A stretch of 64,000 nucleotides of DNA. It comes from Knoxdaviesia capensis (lineage: Eukaryota; Ascomycota; Sordariomycetes; Microascales; Gondwanamycetaceae). The position numbers and the translations under genes are program-made. The notes beneath the pieces were generated by a model. It had not been told where the DNA came from, did no database searches, and saw nothing but the letters and a program-made list of their open reading frames with translations. The DNA is taken from contig LNGK01000005.1 in the NCBI GenBank assembly GCA_001510575.1, positions 1,991,234 to 2,055,233 of the forward strand. Reading direction: 5' to 3'. Positions within the stretch are counted from its first letter, which is position 1. The number at the start of each line of letters is the position of its first letter. Below are positions 1 to 13,101 of the stretch, in pieces.

Positions 1-2655
1 CCATCCGCCAATCTGTCTCGGGGTTGTCTTGGCTTTGGAACGGCTCTAGCAGGCTCATTCCAATCTCGGACCTCACCACCACAGCTTTGCCGGAATGGGA
101 TCGAGCGGGGAGTGTCCTGGCTCGTGATACATCAGATCCGCAGCTTGCAAGACAAGACAGCACGCACAGTCCACGGCAACTCGCACTGGAATAATGGCGG
201 TGGCTGGAACCTATGGCAGGAACCGGGATTGGGACCGACCTCTGAAATATGTCTCTGTCGCATCCCGAACAATAATTCATCCTGTCTTACATGACTTGCT
301 TCTGACTACGCCGGGCTTCCGGTCTTCGACAAAAGAGAGCTTGAGTGAAGCTGCCAGCATCCTCTTTCAAAACCTCGTATACGCAGGTAACTTGCATTAT
401 CACCTTGCTTTAGCTTTCGGAGGCTTTCTTCCACTTACTCGCTTGTCTTTGTCATGTAGACTGATTCTAGTCGTCTTCGGGGGGTTTATGCTGGCCCCCG
501 GGATGTTTGTGCGTCTTGCCCAACGGTCCTCATCGCACATACCGGCATGGAACTAACCCGCTGTTGGGTCGGCCACGGAATGAATGATGAGTTGGCACAA
601 TGATTGCTGCCACACACCGAGCCAACATGCAAATCCCCGTTGATTGAACGGTTTGAACCTGAAGGGATTTCCCTTTCCTCCGTTCATGTGTCGTCGACCT
701 GAGCACATGCCTAACGGATGTGTTAGACTGAATGCCAGTCTTGTAAGGTACCTCTCACCTGAACTGTTTTGGTCAACCGTCGACAGGCAGAACCGAGGGT
801 GATACGATTATATAGAGAGTGTACATCCATCCACCAGTCCTGGTGTGCATATACTGTACTGTATACTGTACAGTATATATAGACCTCGCTGAGTTATGTA
901 AGGGAGGCTGGAAGCAGAGCCCTGATATGGAACGGAGTAGCTCACTCACAGACACACAGTTCCTCATGATGTGGTATCTGCTCACCGATGATCTCGTGTT
1001 CTTCAGCTGGAGTTGTCAGAACCATTATCAAATGTTTCCGGAGCTAGGCTGAGCGCTGTGCACCCCCGATATCAGGACCTCTTCCTCACCACCTTACATC
1101 TAAGCTACGAGGAGGTACACTCAATTAGATAGACCAGCATGCTGCACGAACTTGTTAACCGGACCATACCTCATTGTTCTCTCCGTGTGGACCGCACAAA
1201 ACGCAGTCATATTCGGTATGATTGTGGAACCTGACTCGAACTATGGAAAGGAACTGGAAGCTAAGACGTGGAGCGCCACAAGATTCTGCGGGCGCTTTTT
1301 TTTTTTTTTTTTTACTCGGTACCCTGCGATCTATTCAGCGAGAAAAAAAGCTCTCGTAGGGGATATCGCCAACTCGGGACAGACGCCACCAACGTAACGA
1401 AGTGCAGTAGCCTCGAAAACAAAATCTTTAATACTAGCCATTATGCGTGTTCTCTCTGAGTTAGCAGTTTAGCACTTAGTACAGGAGACACCAGAAACCA
1501 ACAATATATGTTTTCTTTTACCTGCGTCGTATCCGAATCTGGATATATCATCCCCACTAAGGGCATATGCACATACACCGGGGCCCCGAAGAGACGTGAA
1601 GACCTGTGTGCGACACGTCTTTTTGGACTTGTTGTCCCTCTCCTTTTAACAGTTGGTGCACTCCGAGGAAAGAAACAGGCCAAGCTAACCTCTTTTTGCT
1701 TCTCGCATGTTTCTTCGACACCCCCCCCCTGGTTTTCCCACACCCACCCTTTCAGGTTTAGCGTCAGGCAAGTTTTCAGCCCTGAGAACCATTTCCTTCA
1801 GAACAGAGACGAGATTTGGTGCAATCTGAGGGTCATGGAGGGCTTCTGCTGATGCCCAAAGTGAGAGATCCTGTGTCTTTCCATACTTGCACTGACAACG
1901 CCACCTTGCATATGGCGTTCAAGTTTCCCCAGGTCTTGATGAAGAATACTCTATGACTAGCCGGCTGGCTTGCTATGTTGGAACGTCCTGTCAGTCCGTC
2001 TGTCGGAGGTGTTCCTTGGACCGCGATCCCGGAGAGCTGTCTGGTCCCTCTCCTCATTTGAACCGCGATTTCTTTGGCAGCGTTCTTTCCTTTCTTCATT
2101 TTGTTTTATCTTCAAGCTTCAGGGCTTCATTCCGCACCCGTGTGCACATACCTCAAGGCCTCGCTTCTTTCTCCTATTTCTTTTCTTTTTCTTTTATGAT
2201 ACACCTTTCAGCCGTTCGAGAACAACCTCTCCATCCCTTTCACACTTACTCCCGCCCTTTTGGTCACCCCTGGCGGCTCCTTTCCCAAACTTTTCCGAAT
2301 CCGGTTTGTCAAACTTCCTATCTTTCATGGTGTGTTCCTGAAAGGAGATCTCCGCCGTCTATTGGGGTATAGAGTATGCACGAGCCGATTCTGGACATGC
2401 GGGGAAGGATGGAGGGAAGAAAGGTTGAGTTTCGATTCCATGTTCCCTTTTCTCTCTGCCTCGTATAATGGTGTCCAAAACGGGCTTGGAGCCGCCGCAT
2501 GCAATGAAATTGAGAAATCTCGTTGTACCGGCTGTTACTGACGTTGGCCACTCGTAGCGTTTCCTTGGTTGGTGCTCCGACTTTGATGCAACTAACAGTA
2601 CATATATACTAGATATAAGCTTGCTGTCTTGGAACTTCGCTTGTTTTCAATTTGC

Positions 2656-2657
<2 letters not shown>

Positions 2658-2686
<29 letters not shown>

Positions 2687-2703
2687 NNNNNNNNNNNNNN
2701 NNN
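2658..2703. other. Poly-C run and assembly gap
   Basis: A run of 29 C (2658-2686) is followed directly by 17 N (2687-2703) and then CCC. This is a sequencing or assembly gap inside a homopolymer. The true length of missing sequence is unknown, so anything spanning this point is unreliable. Confidence 0.95.
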
Positions 2704-5700
2704 CCCAACCCAACTTTGAAGATATGGATAACCCTGACATTATTATGATCAGCTACTCCAGGTTGTTGTAACTTGACGTTGTCCTTGAGGGGAAGCTGAT
2801 CTCGCGCTTATCACTTTTTTCACCATTCACATTCCTGTCGTGGACGAAATGTGAAGACAAATAGTGGGAACTGCGAGATATATTCGACCTAATGCCATCA
2901 ACGAAAGAACCATTTTAGTTTTAGCCCTAAAATTGATTCCCCTGAGCGAAGGAATTCTCTCGGTTGTTTGTTGCCGCCACTACGGCGAAGACTAACATGA
3001 GTTTTGAAGCTTCCTCGAAAAGTAGCTTGAGATACAGAAAGGCATCACCGAACAACAAGCACAAACCAATATCCCAAGCACACCGCCCCAGTGAATGGGC
3101 TACCGACTGTGCGTTTGGTTTTCTCCATAAATGTGAGTTCTAGACGTAGGCGCGGAGTGACCACCCACTTTAGTGACGACGCTACATGGAGCATGAAGTG
3201 AGAAGCGCAAGCCAGTCTGTGATAGTGGGAAATTTTGAGGTGAAAAGGAAGGGGGAACCGCTTCTGCAGGAGCGAATCAAGACACTATCCAAGAGAAACT
3301 TTCGACTAGAGCACTAACAGAATACTGTGATAGTGGGATGGAGGCAGACAGGAATGCAACATCGAACCAGCGCCAAATCTGACACCAACTTCGTCGAGAA
3401 CCATTTCTAATTGGCAGACTATTCCCGGCCAACCTAGATAGTTTCCTTGAGGCAACAGCACCAATATAGAATAAACAAGTGTCTCGTGGAATTCTAGGCG
3501 GCGTGGCCGGTTTTAAACTTAACATGACAAACCAAAAAAATTTCAAACAAAAAATTGGCTTTAGCAGAACGACGGACTGACACTTGACTTAGTTGACTCT
3601 TCTCTCACCGGAATTCCATCTGTTAGTATCACATCTTAGGATCCGCGTTGGCCTACCACGGGGTCCCAACAACCAGTGCATACAGCATTCCTGAGAAGAC
3701 CCAGACGGGTTCTCAGATCATCCGCATAGCTCTTTGGGAAAACAATGGTGATTGAGTCCCCCTTTTCTCTTTCTACCTCTTTTGGCTGGAGGTCATGTGG
3801 GGCCTTTGTGTAGGCTAGAACCGTCGCTCGGAATATAGGAGCCGGCCGAGAACAGATGACCCGGCGCTGTGGGAAACGGACCAAGGAATGCGGTAGTAAG
3901 AGAGACGAAACAGGGACTGCGGCGGAGAGAAACGACGAATGAGGTAGTATCTTCGGCGTCTCTTGGGTGTGTATAGCCAAGCAGGATATCATGTCTACGA
4001 GCATGATCCGTGGCCTGGAATGGAACCACGGAAACATGAGCGCTGAGTACATCAGACTGATAGCAAATGCTGCCTGGTGTATCTAAGTGGCACAGGTGAG
4101 TTGGGATAAAACGACGTCGTGCTACGACGCTCCACATGAGCTCCGGGGAATCTATCAAGAGCCTCAGCGTTACAAATGCGGTCAACAAGGAGAAAAAAAA
4201 ACCAGCTTTACGGGTGCCCCTTGCATTAGCAAGGCCCACCTAACTATACTCCTATAATTATCAGCAGATACTTCCTGTTGAGGTGGAAAAGGGGGGCCAA
4301 AGCTAAAATCAGACCAACCGTTCGGCGTAAATCCCGTCAGGAACAGGGACACGAATAGGCATGATGGTCGGTGTCAACACTCAGCCCTCTTCCGAAGGCG
4401 GATCCCGAAGGCCGGGAGATCGACATCCTCCTAGGGGAGGCACTCTCATGATGCCCGTATATGGCGTAGAGGAATTGAATACAGAGTATACGAATACTTG
4501 GAGTCTTGGACCCTGATAGATCCACCAGTGTAAATGCAGGGGGTGACGAAACTGGTTGTCCGCTTCGCGTTCCGGAGACGCCGTCTTTGTTCCACTTCCC
4601 ACTCTTCATGTTCCAGCATCGTTCAGCTTCGGGAGGGACGTGATATAAAGACAGGTATAGGCGGTAAGGTGGGCTTTCATTTGGTGAGCTGGATATTCTT
4701 CCTTTCCTCATGAGGAAGCATCTTTCTTTGAGCCCTGAAGGTGAAGAGCAAGAGTAAACGGGGACCGTACTAAAGAGGAGTCGCTGTTGTTCAATAAACT
4801 GTCAGCCGCTCCTATTTTTTAAGGCTGGTCTTTGAGTGCCTTCACGTCTCCTTGAGAGTGCAGCACTGTGGAGGCATAGGAGGAACAGGGTAGACGCCCG
4901 CCTCGACGGCATGCGGTACCTGACAAATTTCCAGGATCCTCCACGCTCATCCATGCAAATCGATTTTGTATGTCCCCACGTCCCACGTATTGCATGTTTA
5001 CCGCCCAGCCCAAGTGCGTCGTGTAAGTTACCGATATCATGTTAGCCATGGTGTGGGCTGGCTAGTCGTGGATGAAGTGGAATTTGCCTTCAGAACAACA
5101 ACAGAGGAACTACGCACAGCACATTGAGCCAGGGGGGACGAGTGAGTGCCCGTGGCTAGCTTAATCAATAGACGCATTGGCAGAGGATAGAGATGGAGAC
5201 GACAGCACATAGGCGCTACTACTCTGCTTTCATATGTCTACATGGGGATTTATGGGAATAAACGGACAGAGGCCGAAATTATCACAGGTAGACTGTTTGG
5301 ATTCCTAAAAGGTTCATGTCTAGAGAGATACTGCCGCTCCTACGTTTCTTCGGAAGCGGCATCGGGTCGATCCTCATTTTTCGGGGAGTAGGTGTATGTG
5401 CATATAGGTTCGGAGGAGAGATGAACCAGATGTTTGCAGATGTCGTCTCCTTTCCCCGTGGGAGGTTGTCCACTTGAAGAACGAAAAGAAAACCGGCTGT
5501 ACTCCCTACACCTTCATATATATAGTACTGGACTTCCTGCCTATGTGGTACATACTGTACAGATAAGAAAGCAGGGACTTAAACTTCCACGTCTCGTGCA
5601 AACACATCCGAGCCCCTTCACAGACAGTGCCTGCGTCATCACACGATTGTTATGGCTCTCGTGAAGATGAGGGTGATCCTAGTGATGGGGTCCTGTCCCT

Positions 5701-6273
5701 TTGAAGTGGATTTAACTCAAAAGCAAATAAAGAGATAAAAATATGACCGGTTTGGGAATGATCGGGACCCGTGTCCCAAACAGCCAAGCCTGGATTCCAA
5801 TAGCTCGATGCCATGACAGCGATGATCGTTCTTGATCGCTGTTAGCTATGACAGTGGAGGATGGACAATTGACTCTAGTCTCTCTAGCCTTCTTTGGGCA
5901 GACTGATAGATGTGTATTTTAGGGGCTCCTTTATATACAGTACAAACAGCATGTTCGGCTGTCTTCACTTCTGATATGTATTGATCACCCGTGAAGCATA
6001 TACTGTAAGTACTTGTTCCGCACCTACAGTAGAAAGCTTCGCGCAAATGTATCTTCCCCTCCTGATAACTGACACTGGACAGACTTACAGAAGCTCATGA
6101 AAAAAGAATATCAGACTGCAAAACAATAGCACAGAAGCTGTGGACATGGATTAGAATCTGGCTGTCCTATCAGGAGGGAGCCATCGTGGCTGTCTTTGAA
6201 GTTGTGAACAAATACAGTATAGCGTCACCTACGAGCATCCGACTTTTTACACTCCCCCCTGGCCCTCTATCTG

Positions 6274-6291
6274 CAGTACAGTACTGTACTG
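6274..6291. repeat. Perfect 18-bp palindrome
   Basis: CAGTACAGTACTGTACTG is identical to its own reverse complement. It is formed by the pentamer TACAG running into its complement CTGTA. It is the longest of many related copies across the window, for example 852-875, 7630-7643, 8564-8585, 22923-22934, 41058-41072 and 44168-44179. Confidence 0.85.
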
Positions 6292-6399
6292 GTATACAAC
6301 GGTATGTTTTCGCACCCCTTAGCGCCAAACCTAATTTTAAACCCTAGCCCTAAGGTACTCTTTTTAATCAAAGCAAAAAATCGTCTCCACAGCTACTCC

Positions 6400-6525
6400 T
6401 TCTTCTTCTTCTTCTTCTTCCTTCCTTCGTACCACCCAACTTTCTTCCTACAAAACAATATTTTCCTACAAAACAGGCGCTACACAAAACCAAGTCCGCA
6501 AAGAGAGAGAGAGAGAGAGACACAT

Positions 6526-6567
<42 letters not shown>

Positions 6568-6598
6568 ACATAGAGAGAAAAAGAGAGAGAGAGAGACG

Positions 6599-6631
<33 letters not shown>

Positions 6632-6732
6632 GGAAAGAGAGAGAGAGACAGAGGCACACACACAGAGAGAGAGAGAGAGACACAGAGAGGGAAAGAGAGA
6701 GAGAGATAGAGGCACACACACAGAGAGAGAGA
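6400..6732. repeat. TTC and GA microsatellite cluster
   Basis: A short (TTC)n run at about 6404-6422 is followed by roughly 230 bases of imperfect GA repeats (about 6500-6732), broken by short ACACAC blocks in a recurring pattern. The GA and CA blocks alternate several times, so the region looks like a compound microsatellite that grew by duplicating larger units. The long Ser/Leu frames on the opposite strand are products of the repeat, not genes. Confidence 0.9.
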
Positions 6733-8563
6733 GGGGGTGTCCGAGTTTTGGCGGGCGTGGAGTACGGTAGCTGGGCTCTAGTACTGACTTCCGCGCTGGG
6801 CTCTGGTGCTGGCTTCCCTGAACAACTTATCCAGTCAATGCCTTCAAGAATTGAAGAGTTAAGGCAGGATACAAAGCAGGGGGAGGTGTATGCTCGGTTC
6901 CTGGACCCCCATAGAAGTAGCGCTAAAAGCCCCATAAAAAAGATACTTCTCGATATCCTTGTCAGTACAAGGGGGGGGGCTAAAACTTTGACCTTACCGA
7001 TAGTACTGTAGGCCAAAACTGCCATCGGTAGACTATGAGCAGGTCCATAATCTCGGTAATTAGCTGCGCCAGGTCTCCCAGAAACGCCTTGGGCAGTGCA
7101 GGCAGACGACTGCAGAGTATAATTTCAATCGCGGAGATCTCTATGATGAGGGGTCCCGAGCCAGGACGAAAAGTGAAAAGGGGGATGTGGGAGTTTCCAT
7201 TTAACGCATTATGGTTACAGTGCAGCGCACCACAGAAACTCATTACCACTAAAGCGAGCAGTACTGGGAAATTCAACACCCAACATCCTCCCTTTGTCTC
7301 CACTCGTACACACCACAATGCCTTAGGTACAGTACTCCGCACCCAAATTCACACGCTTTGCTACCCGTCGGCCACAGCCGGCAGTGTGCCGGGCAGAGAC
7401 AGAGGGTATGTGCGGGTTCCTGAACAAGGTTGCAACGAAGCCAGGAAAGCAGACTGGTGGGTGGCAATAAAGAAAAGAGCCACTCCCGTCCAAATCTGGT
7501 TGAACACAATGCTTTGAAATAGATGTTGAGAACCAGCACGAAGCCACATCTTAGAACGCCATGCGGGTTCTTTGCACAGATACAGAGCTTCCTCATGGAC
7601 ACGGATTGTCCTTCGGGCAGCGCCTCCCTAGTACTGTACTGTACCTTGCGCAGCACGCTCACGTCTGTGAAAGGGGCTGGAATACATTGTCCATTACATA
7701 CAGGGCATATCATCCTTACCATTCCCTCTCCGTCTCACTGGAGGTGTCTCGATTGAGCATACCAGCGCGGAGTGGTGTTGAAGTTCCTGTTACGGCTAGC
7801 CCTCCTTTCGAAGATCACCGCCAGTAGGGTCATACAGTACATAAGTAGTGTATAAGTGCATACTGCATTCATTGAAATCAATACTCGTAGTGGTATACCT
7901 ACAGTGCTGTGCCCCTATCATCAACTTCATATTCAGACACCTGCTGCGCGTCGGTTGCGCGTACCAGGCCCGTTTAATGTGATCAGATCATATCCTCAAA
8001 CGGGAGGGGAAAAAAAATCGGATGATGTATTTGCTTTATTGTTGACATCTACATATTTACCTACGACTCCCGGCATTCTCGGAGAGCTCTATCTGTGCCT
8101 ATGGTGGGTTACGAGTTCATACGGAGCGCCCTGAACTCAAGTGAGTTTTCTCTCGCCTCTTGGACGCCGATTATCGTCATGCCGCGCAAACAACGAGTCC
8201 TCTGTCGGTAACTTCGTCAACCGAGTGCAACTTCGTATTGAAATTTTTAGTGTTGCTCCCGACCACACACACACACACACACACACCCATCGTTGTGCAG
8301 ACACCCCCATTTTTTGGTGTGGTCCAAATCTCCGAGATGGGCAGAATCTGTCAAAGAGGGAAACTTTGATTGGCTAGACAAGGGCTAACCATGCAGGGAG
8401 AAATTGAAGTTCGAGGATCCAGCGCTCCCATGCTGTGACTCTTTTGTTTTTTTTTTCGTTCCGTGAAAGGGGGGGAATGATTTCGGGCTCCATAGTTATG
8501 AAAGGGGGTCAGTTCCTATGCCGAATTTGAGCTGGCTTCGTGGTTACCGATTACAGACATACC

Positions 8564-8585
8564 GTACAGTACAGTACAGTACAGT
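8564..8585. repeat. TACAG pentanucleotide repeat
   Basis: Four tandem copies of the five-base unit TACAG lie here, flanked by unique sequence. It is one of the purest tandem versions of the motif that is scattered through the intergenic DNA of this window. Confidence 0.85.
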
Positions 8586-9345
8586 GCCGTGTGTGGTCTT
8601 AACAGATAGGTCTAGACGGCACACGACCTTTATATCTGTCAATATGTCAGGAGGCTCGAGTCATACCCTACACGGTATACACGGAGGATTATTAAAACAA
8701 GAAGTACCATCCGCAAGGTCTGCCTGTCCAAGCTAGGTGCTGGACCCTTAACCCAAACCCTAATATTACCTGAAATACGGTCACCTCTAAGCACATTCCA
8801 AATGTGTGGACTAAATTACAAAGAAGCCGCCAGTGGTTCTGCCCTCTTTATTCCTTGACGACTCCTCATGGTGACTCATTCTTCCTTGTAAAAGACTCAC
8901 ATAGGACGGGAGGGTGGATTTTATGGGCTGCTAAAATATTTGCACCTGTCCGCCACTCGTCACCAGCTGGCACAGCTTCTTATCGATAAGCAAACCAGAC
9001 ATCATGATTTTCAAAGTTCACCAAAATCATCACATATATTTATCATCCGCCGTCTATCACCAATTCGCAAAGACGGTCTGGGCATAACTTCCTCTTTAAT
9101 AACTTATCCTGTCTCTAATTTAATTTAAATCTTCTATTTGTGAGCCTTTACACTTTCTATCTATACTGTTCTTATGCTTTTCATATATTTTGTCTCCTTT
9201 GCTAAGGCCTCTTTCCTCCCCTTCACCCCACTGCTCTTTATTCCTTTTTTATCAAGGAATTTCTGAGATAAAGACCATTCAAAGCTCAGGCATAATTCCA
9301 TGCATACTGCTAGTTTCAACTTGAGATAATTTTGATAAATTTCCT

Positions 9346-12300
9346 ATGACCGAAACTACAATACCTGTTGTGCCCACTGCACAGGCCGGCCCAAACCAGT
9401 CAGAAGCGGGGAACCAACACAACCGGAATCAGGATCATTCCAACAGCCATCGAGCACACAATGCATCTGGGCGGTCACGAAGTGGACGACCACGTGGCCG
9501 AGGGGGTCTAGCTCCCAACAATGGCCCGGATGCTAACGCGCCATCTGCCAATGCCGACCCACAGAGCAGCGGTGGATCTCGGGCCCCAGGCCGCGGCCGA
9601 GGCCGTGGCCGGGGACAGGGCCCCAACCGGGGTGGCTCGTCAGGTGGTGGACGTGGCGGCAGTCACCGAACAACTACACCTCCGGACGCCTCTGGGAATG
9701 CCAGTACCAGCCCAAACCAAAGCCAACAACCTCGTGGTGGTCCGTCACAGCCACGTCACCGCAATCCTCGTACAACCCCCGGCCATGCCAGTCCCGCAGG
9801 TCTGGATTCCGAGAGTGTTCTATTACTAGATCCGTCTGTTGCGGGCGGAGGGCCGGAGCCATCTGGGTATGACTCTCATTTCATCACTTATATCAAGCTC
9901 ACGTATAAACCAAAGCTGACCAAAACTGTGCCATTATATAGCTCTAACACGCAGCCGCGCCGGAACAGACGCCGGCGAGGAAAGCCAGAAACCACGCCTT
10001 CCGGCCAACCTCAAAACAGCGAATCAGATGACTCAATACCTAGAAGAAGCGGTCCGACGGCCCCGCAATCAACAGCGCCGGATCTCCCAACCCGAATCCA
10101 CGAGGATATCATGACTGGAAATTACGAGTGCGTTATCTGCACCGGCGAGGTTCATCCTAAGTCAAAGGTCTGGTCGTGCACTGTGTGCTGGACCGTGGCG
10201 CATCTGGCGTGCGTGAAGAAGTGGCACACGAACCAAATGCAGAAGCGAGACCCAAACACCGAGTTCTATCAGGCCCTGACATGGAGATGTCCAGGCAGTA
10301 ACTGCACTGTCTACGAGGATCCTAAATCGTACCACTGTTGGTGCGGCAAAGAACTCAACCCAACATCAGTACCCGGTTTAAATCCTCATTCATGTGGCCA
10401 GACGTGTGCGAAGCCTCGCTCAACCTGCCCTCATCTCTGCACGCTTGAGTGCCACGCCGGCCCGTGTCCACCATGCAACCTGATGGGCCCCCAAACGTCA
10501 TGTTTCTGTGGCCGACATGAGCAAACGGTTCCATGCCGGGAGACTAACTACAACGACGGATGGAGCTGCGGTGAAGTGTGCGGCGACTTTCTGCCATGCT
10601 TGGAGCATCAATGCCAGCGTCCATGCCACGCCGGCGTTTGCGGAAGTTGTGATGTCCTTGTTCCCAGTGTGTGCTACTGCGGAAAAGCTCAGAACTTGAA
10701 AACGTGCGATGAAAGAGGAGATAGGACACCGTCGTTTAATCATGGACAGGTGACTGGCCATGATGAGGCCATATTCGAGGGTTCTTTCAGCTGTGGCACG
10801 ATTTGTGGCCGCAAGTTTGACTGTGGTGTGCATTCGTGCTCCAAACCATGCCATGTGCAGGAAGAGGCACCAACACATTGCCTGCTATCACCTGATATTG
10901 TTTCTCGGTGCAGTTGCGGAAAGACTTGGATTTCTGAGCTGCTCGACCAACCGCGTCAAAGCTGCTCTGACCCCGTGCCAACATGCAGCAAATTGTGCGG
11001 CCGAATCCTTGGATGTGGCCATACTTGTGCGGATAAATGCCACACTGGAGACTGTGGTCCCTGCATGCAGGAAGTTGAGATGCAATGCCGTTGCGGGCGA
11101 ACTACAGAGTCTCTGATTTGCTCGGAGGTTGCAGCTGGATCTGGCCCTAGATGTTCTCGTGTGTGCAAGACCCTCTTGAGCTGCGGTCGGCATCAGTGCC
11201 AGGAGCGCTGTTGTGCTGCTGACAGACGAGCAGCAGAGCGAGTAGGAGGTCGTGGCCGCGGCAAAGCCGGGCCGTCTAGAACTGCTACCACTACCACCGT
11301 CGCGGCTATCCTGGCCGGGGAGGCGTTCGCCATTCCGCGAGCAGAGCTTTCCGCTGCTGAAGAGGCGGCTTTCGATCCCGAACATGTTTGTCGCCGCGTG
11401 TGCGGCAAGCCTCTTAAGTGTGGAAACCACACATGTTCGGACCCCTGCCATCGGGGTCCCTGCAATAGTTGCCTTGATGCCATTTTCGAGGATATCTCGT
11501 GTGCGTGCGGCCGAACTGTGCTGTCACCCCCTCAAAGCTGTGGCACAAAACCACCAGAGTGCCGTTTCGACTGCACCCGCCAGCCGTCTTGCGGTCACCC
11601 GCCGGTCCAGCATAAGTGCCATCCCGATAGTGTGCCCTGCTTGAAATGCCCGTTCCTCGTCGAGCGTGAGTGCATCTGCGGAAAAAGAGTTCTCAAGAGC
11701 CAGCCATGCTGGTTTGAAGAAGTTCGGTGTGGCTTGCCATGTGGCAAGAAGTTGAAGTGCGGGTAAGTTACAAATGGAGACACCATCAATCGGTTTGTTC
11801 GTTGACCCTAGAGGCTTGTTGAATTAACACCATCTTGCAAATCTAGATCCCACACATGCCGCAAGACTTGCCATCGTGAAGGAGAGTGCGAAGATGCTGA
11901 TACGACGGGCTCACATTGTGCTCAGCCGTGTCGAAAGATAAAGAAGTTTTGCGACCATCCATGCTCCAACGAGTGCCACTCTCCGTTTGCTTGCAACGAG
12001 GAGTCGCCGTGTCAGGACAAGGTTTTCGCTACCTGCGAGTGTCGCCGCCTCAAGAAGGAGGTCAAGTGTCTCGCGTCCGAAACAAACCAGTTCCCTGTAC
12101 CCAAGCCGCTCAAGTGCGACGACGAGTGCCTCCGCCTTGCGCGCAACGCCCGGCTTGCCGATGCTCTGGGAGTTGGCCCGGATCACACCGACAACCACAT
12201 TCCCTACGATGAGAAAACTCTGGCGCTGTTCGACAAGATGCGATCCTGGGCCTTGGTTCAGGAGCGTGAACTGCGTGCCTTTGCCAATGACTCGCCCGAC

Positions 12301-13101
12301 CGTCGCCTCCGGTTCAAGCCCATGACACCTATCCAGCGGCAGTTCGTACATGTTTTGGCGCACGACTTTGGGCTGGATAGCGAGAGCCAGGACCCGGACC
12401 CGTACCGCCACGTTGTGGTCTTTAAGACGCCGCGCTTTGTACGTGCGCCGCTCAAGACCCTCAGCGATGCCGTGCGTGTTCGGGCTGCCGAGCCAGCCGC
12501 CGCTGCCGAGCAGCAGAGACAGGCTTCGTCTGCGGCCTTTGCGCCGTATAACGCGCTTCTCCTGGCATCGCCGCGCTTTGGTCTGACCTCTGACGAGGTG
12601 GATTCCGCGCTCGCCTCCGCGCTCGCCACTGCCCCGCCCGGGGTCGCATTCTCCACGGTCTTCCTCGAATCCGAGGACATCCTCGTGCGTGCTGCTGCGC
12701 GGAACTTTGCTAACGCCTCCACCACGCCTGCGTCCATTGAGGCTGCTCTCGTGGCCGTGAAACCGTTGGTCACGCGCGCTGTGGTGTCGGGCACAAAGCT
12801 TGCCGCTGCGGTGTGGCTTGTGTGCGCGGACGCTACGAACAAGGTCCAGCGCCGCGAAATGTCGTCTCTCTCCACCGGAGGAGCAGGTGGCGCTGGCGCT
12901 GGCGGGTGGAACACGGTCGTTGGGCGGACTGCTGGCAAGGCTGGCACGTCGGCCTCTGCTGCGTCGGTGACAGGCCAGGCTGCGTCGTCATCTTCGGCGT
13001 CGGCGTCAGGCCCGGCCGGTCGGGGACGGATGTTGTTCGGGCTTAAGAAGAAGAAGCCGGCTTCTGGCCACGAAACACTGGAGCTCGATGCCGAGGCATG
13101 A
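9346..13101 (+). CDS. fap1: NFX1/FAP1-type RING, NF-X1 zinc-finger and R3H protein
   Basis: Homologue of human NFX1, fly shuttle craft and yeast Fap1, which are nuclear nucleic-acid-binding proteins; yeast Fap1 binds the FKBP12 prolyl isomerase. Exons run from 9346 to 11762 and from 11847 to 13101, joined across a GTAAGT...TAG intron of 84 nt. Read this way it encodes 1223 residues; a second probable intron at 9867-9941 would make it 1198. The N-terminal part is low complexity with RGG-rich blocks. A RING/PHD-like C4HC3 finger follows at about 260-325 (CVICTGEVHPKSKVWSC). A long array of NF-X1 Cys/His fingers covers about 330-900. An R3H domain follows shortly after 950 (QFVHVLAHDFGLD) and an Ala-rich C-terminal region ends the protein. 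The start is the first ATG of the open frame, after an AT-rich leader. Family assignment is firm; nuclear role and partner are inferred from homologues. Confidence 0.93.
9867..9941 (+). other. Probable in-frame 75-nt intron in NFX1-like gene
   Basis: The segment starts GTATGA, ends TATATAG, and has a CTGAC branch-point match about 20 bases before the acceptor. Its length is a multiple of three and it has no stop codon, so it reads as coding. The 25 residues it would encode are Tyr/Lys/Leu-rich and sit inside otherwise Gly/Pro/Ser/Arg-rich sequence. Removing it joins ...PEPSG to SNTQPRRNRRR smoothly. Confidence 0.75.

Larger units (their letters stand above)
1..9345. other. Gene-poor region, no supported gene
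   Basis: No open frame here shows a recognisable domain, a fungal codon pattern over any length, or exons that join. The stretch holds microsatellites at about 6404-6732 and 8267-8286, a poly-T run near 1299-1313, a poly-C run ending in Ns at 2658-2703, and many copies of a TACAG/CTGTA motif. Positions about 1960-2620 are rich in C and T, like a fungal promoter or 5' leader, but nothing coding follows. The last few hundred bases before 9346 are AT-rich and probably carry the promoter of the NFX1-like gene. Confidence 0.6.

Noticed and set aside
6368..7025. Ser/Leu/Cys-rich open frames on the minus strand
   Set aside because: They are translations of the GA/CA microsatellite and have no normal protein composition.
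7035..7722. Overlapping frames of about 120-160 residues on both strands
   Set aside because: No family resemblance on either strand, and composition differs from the clear genes of this window.
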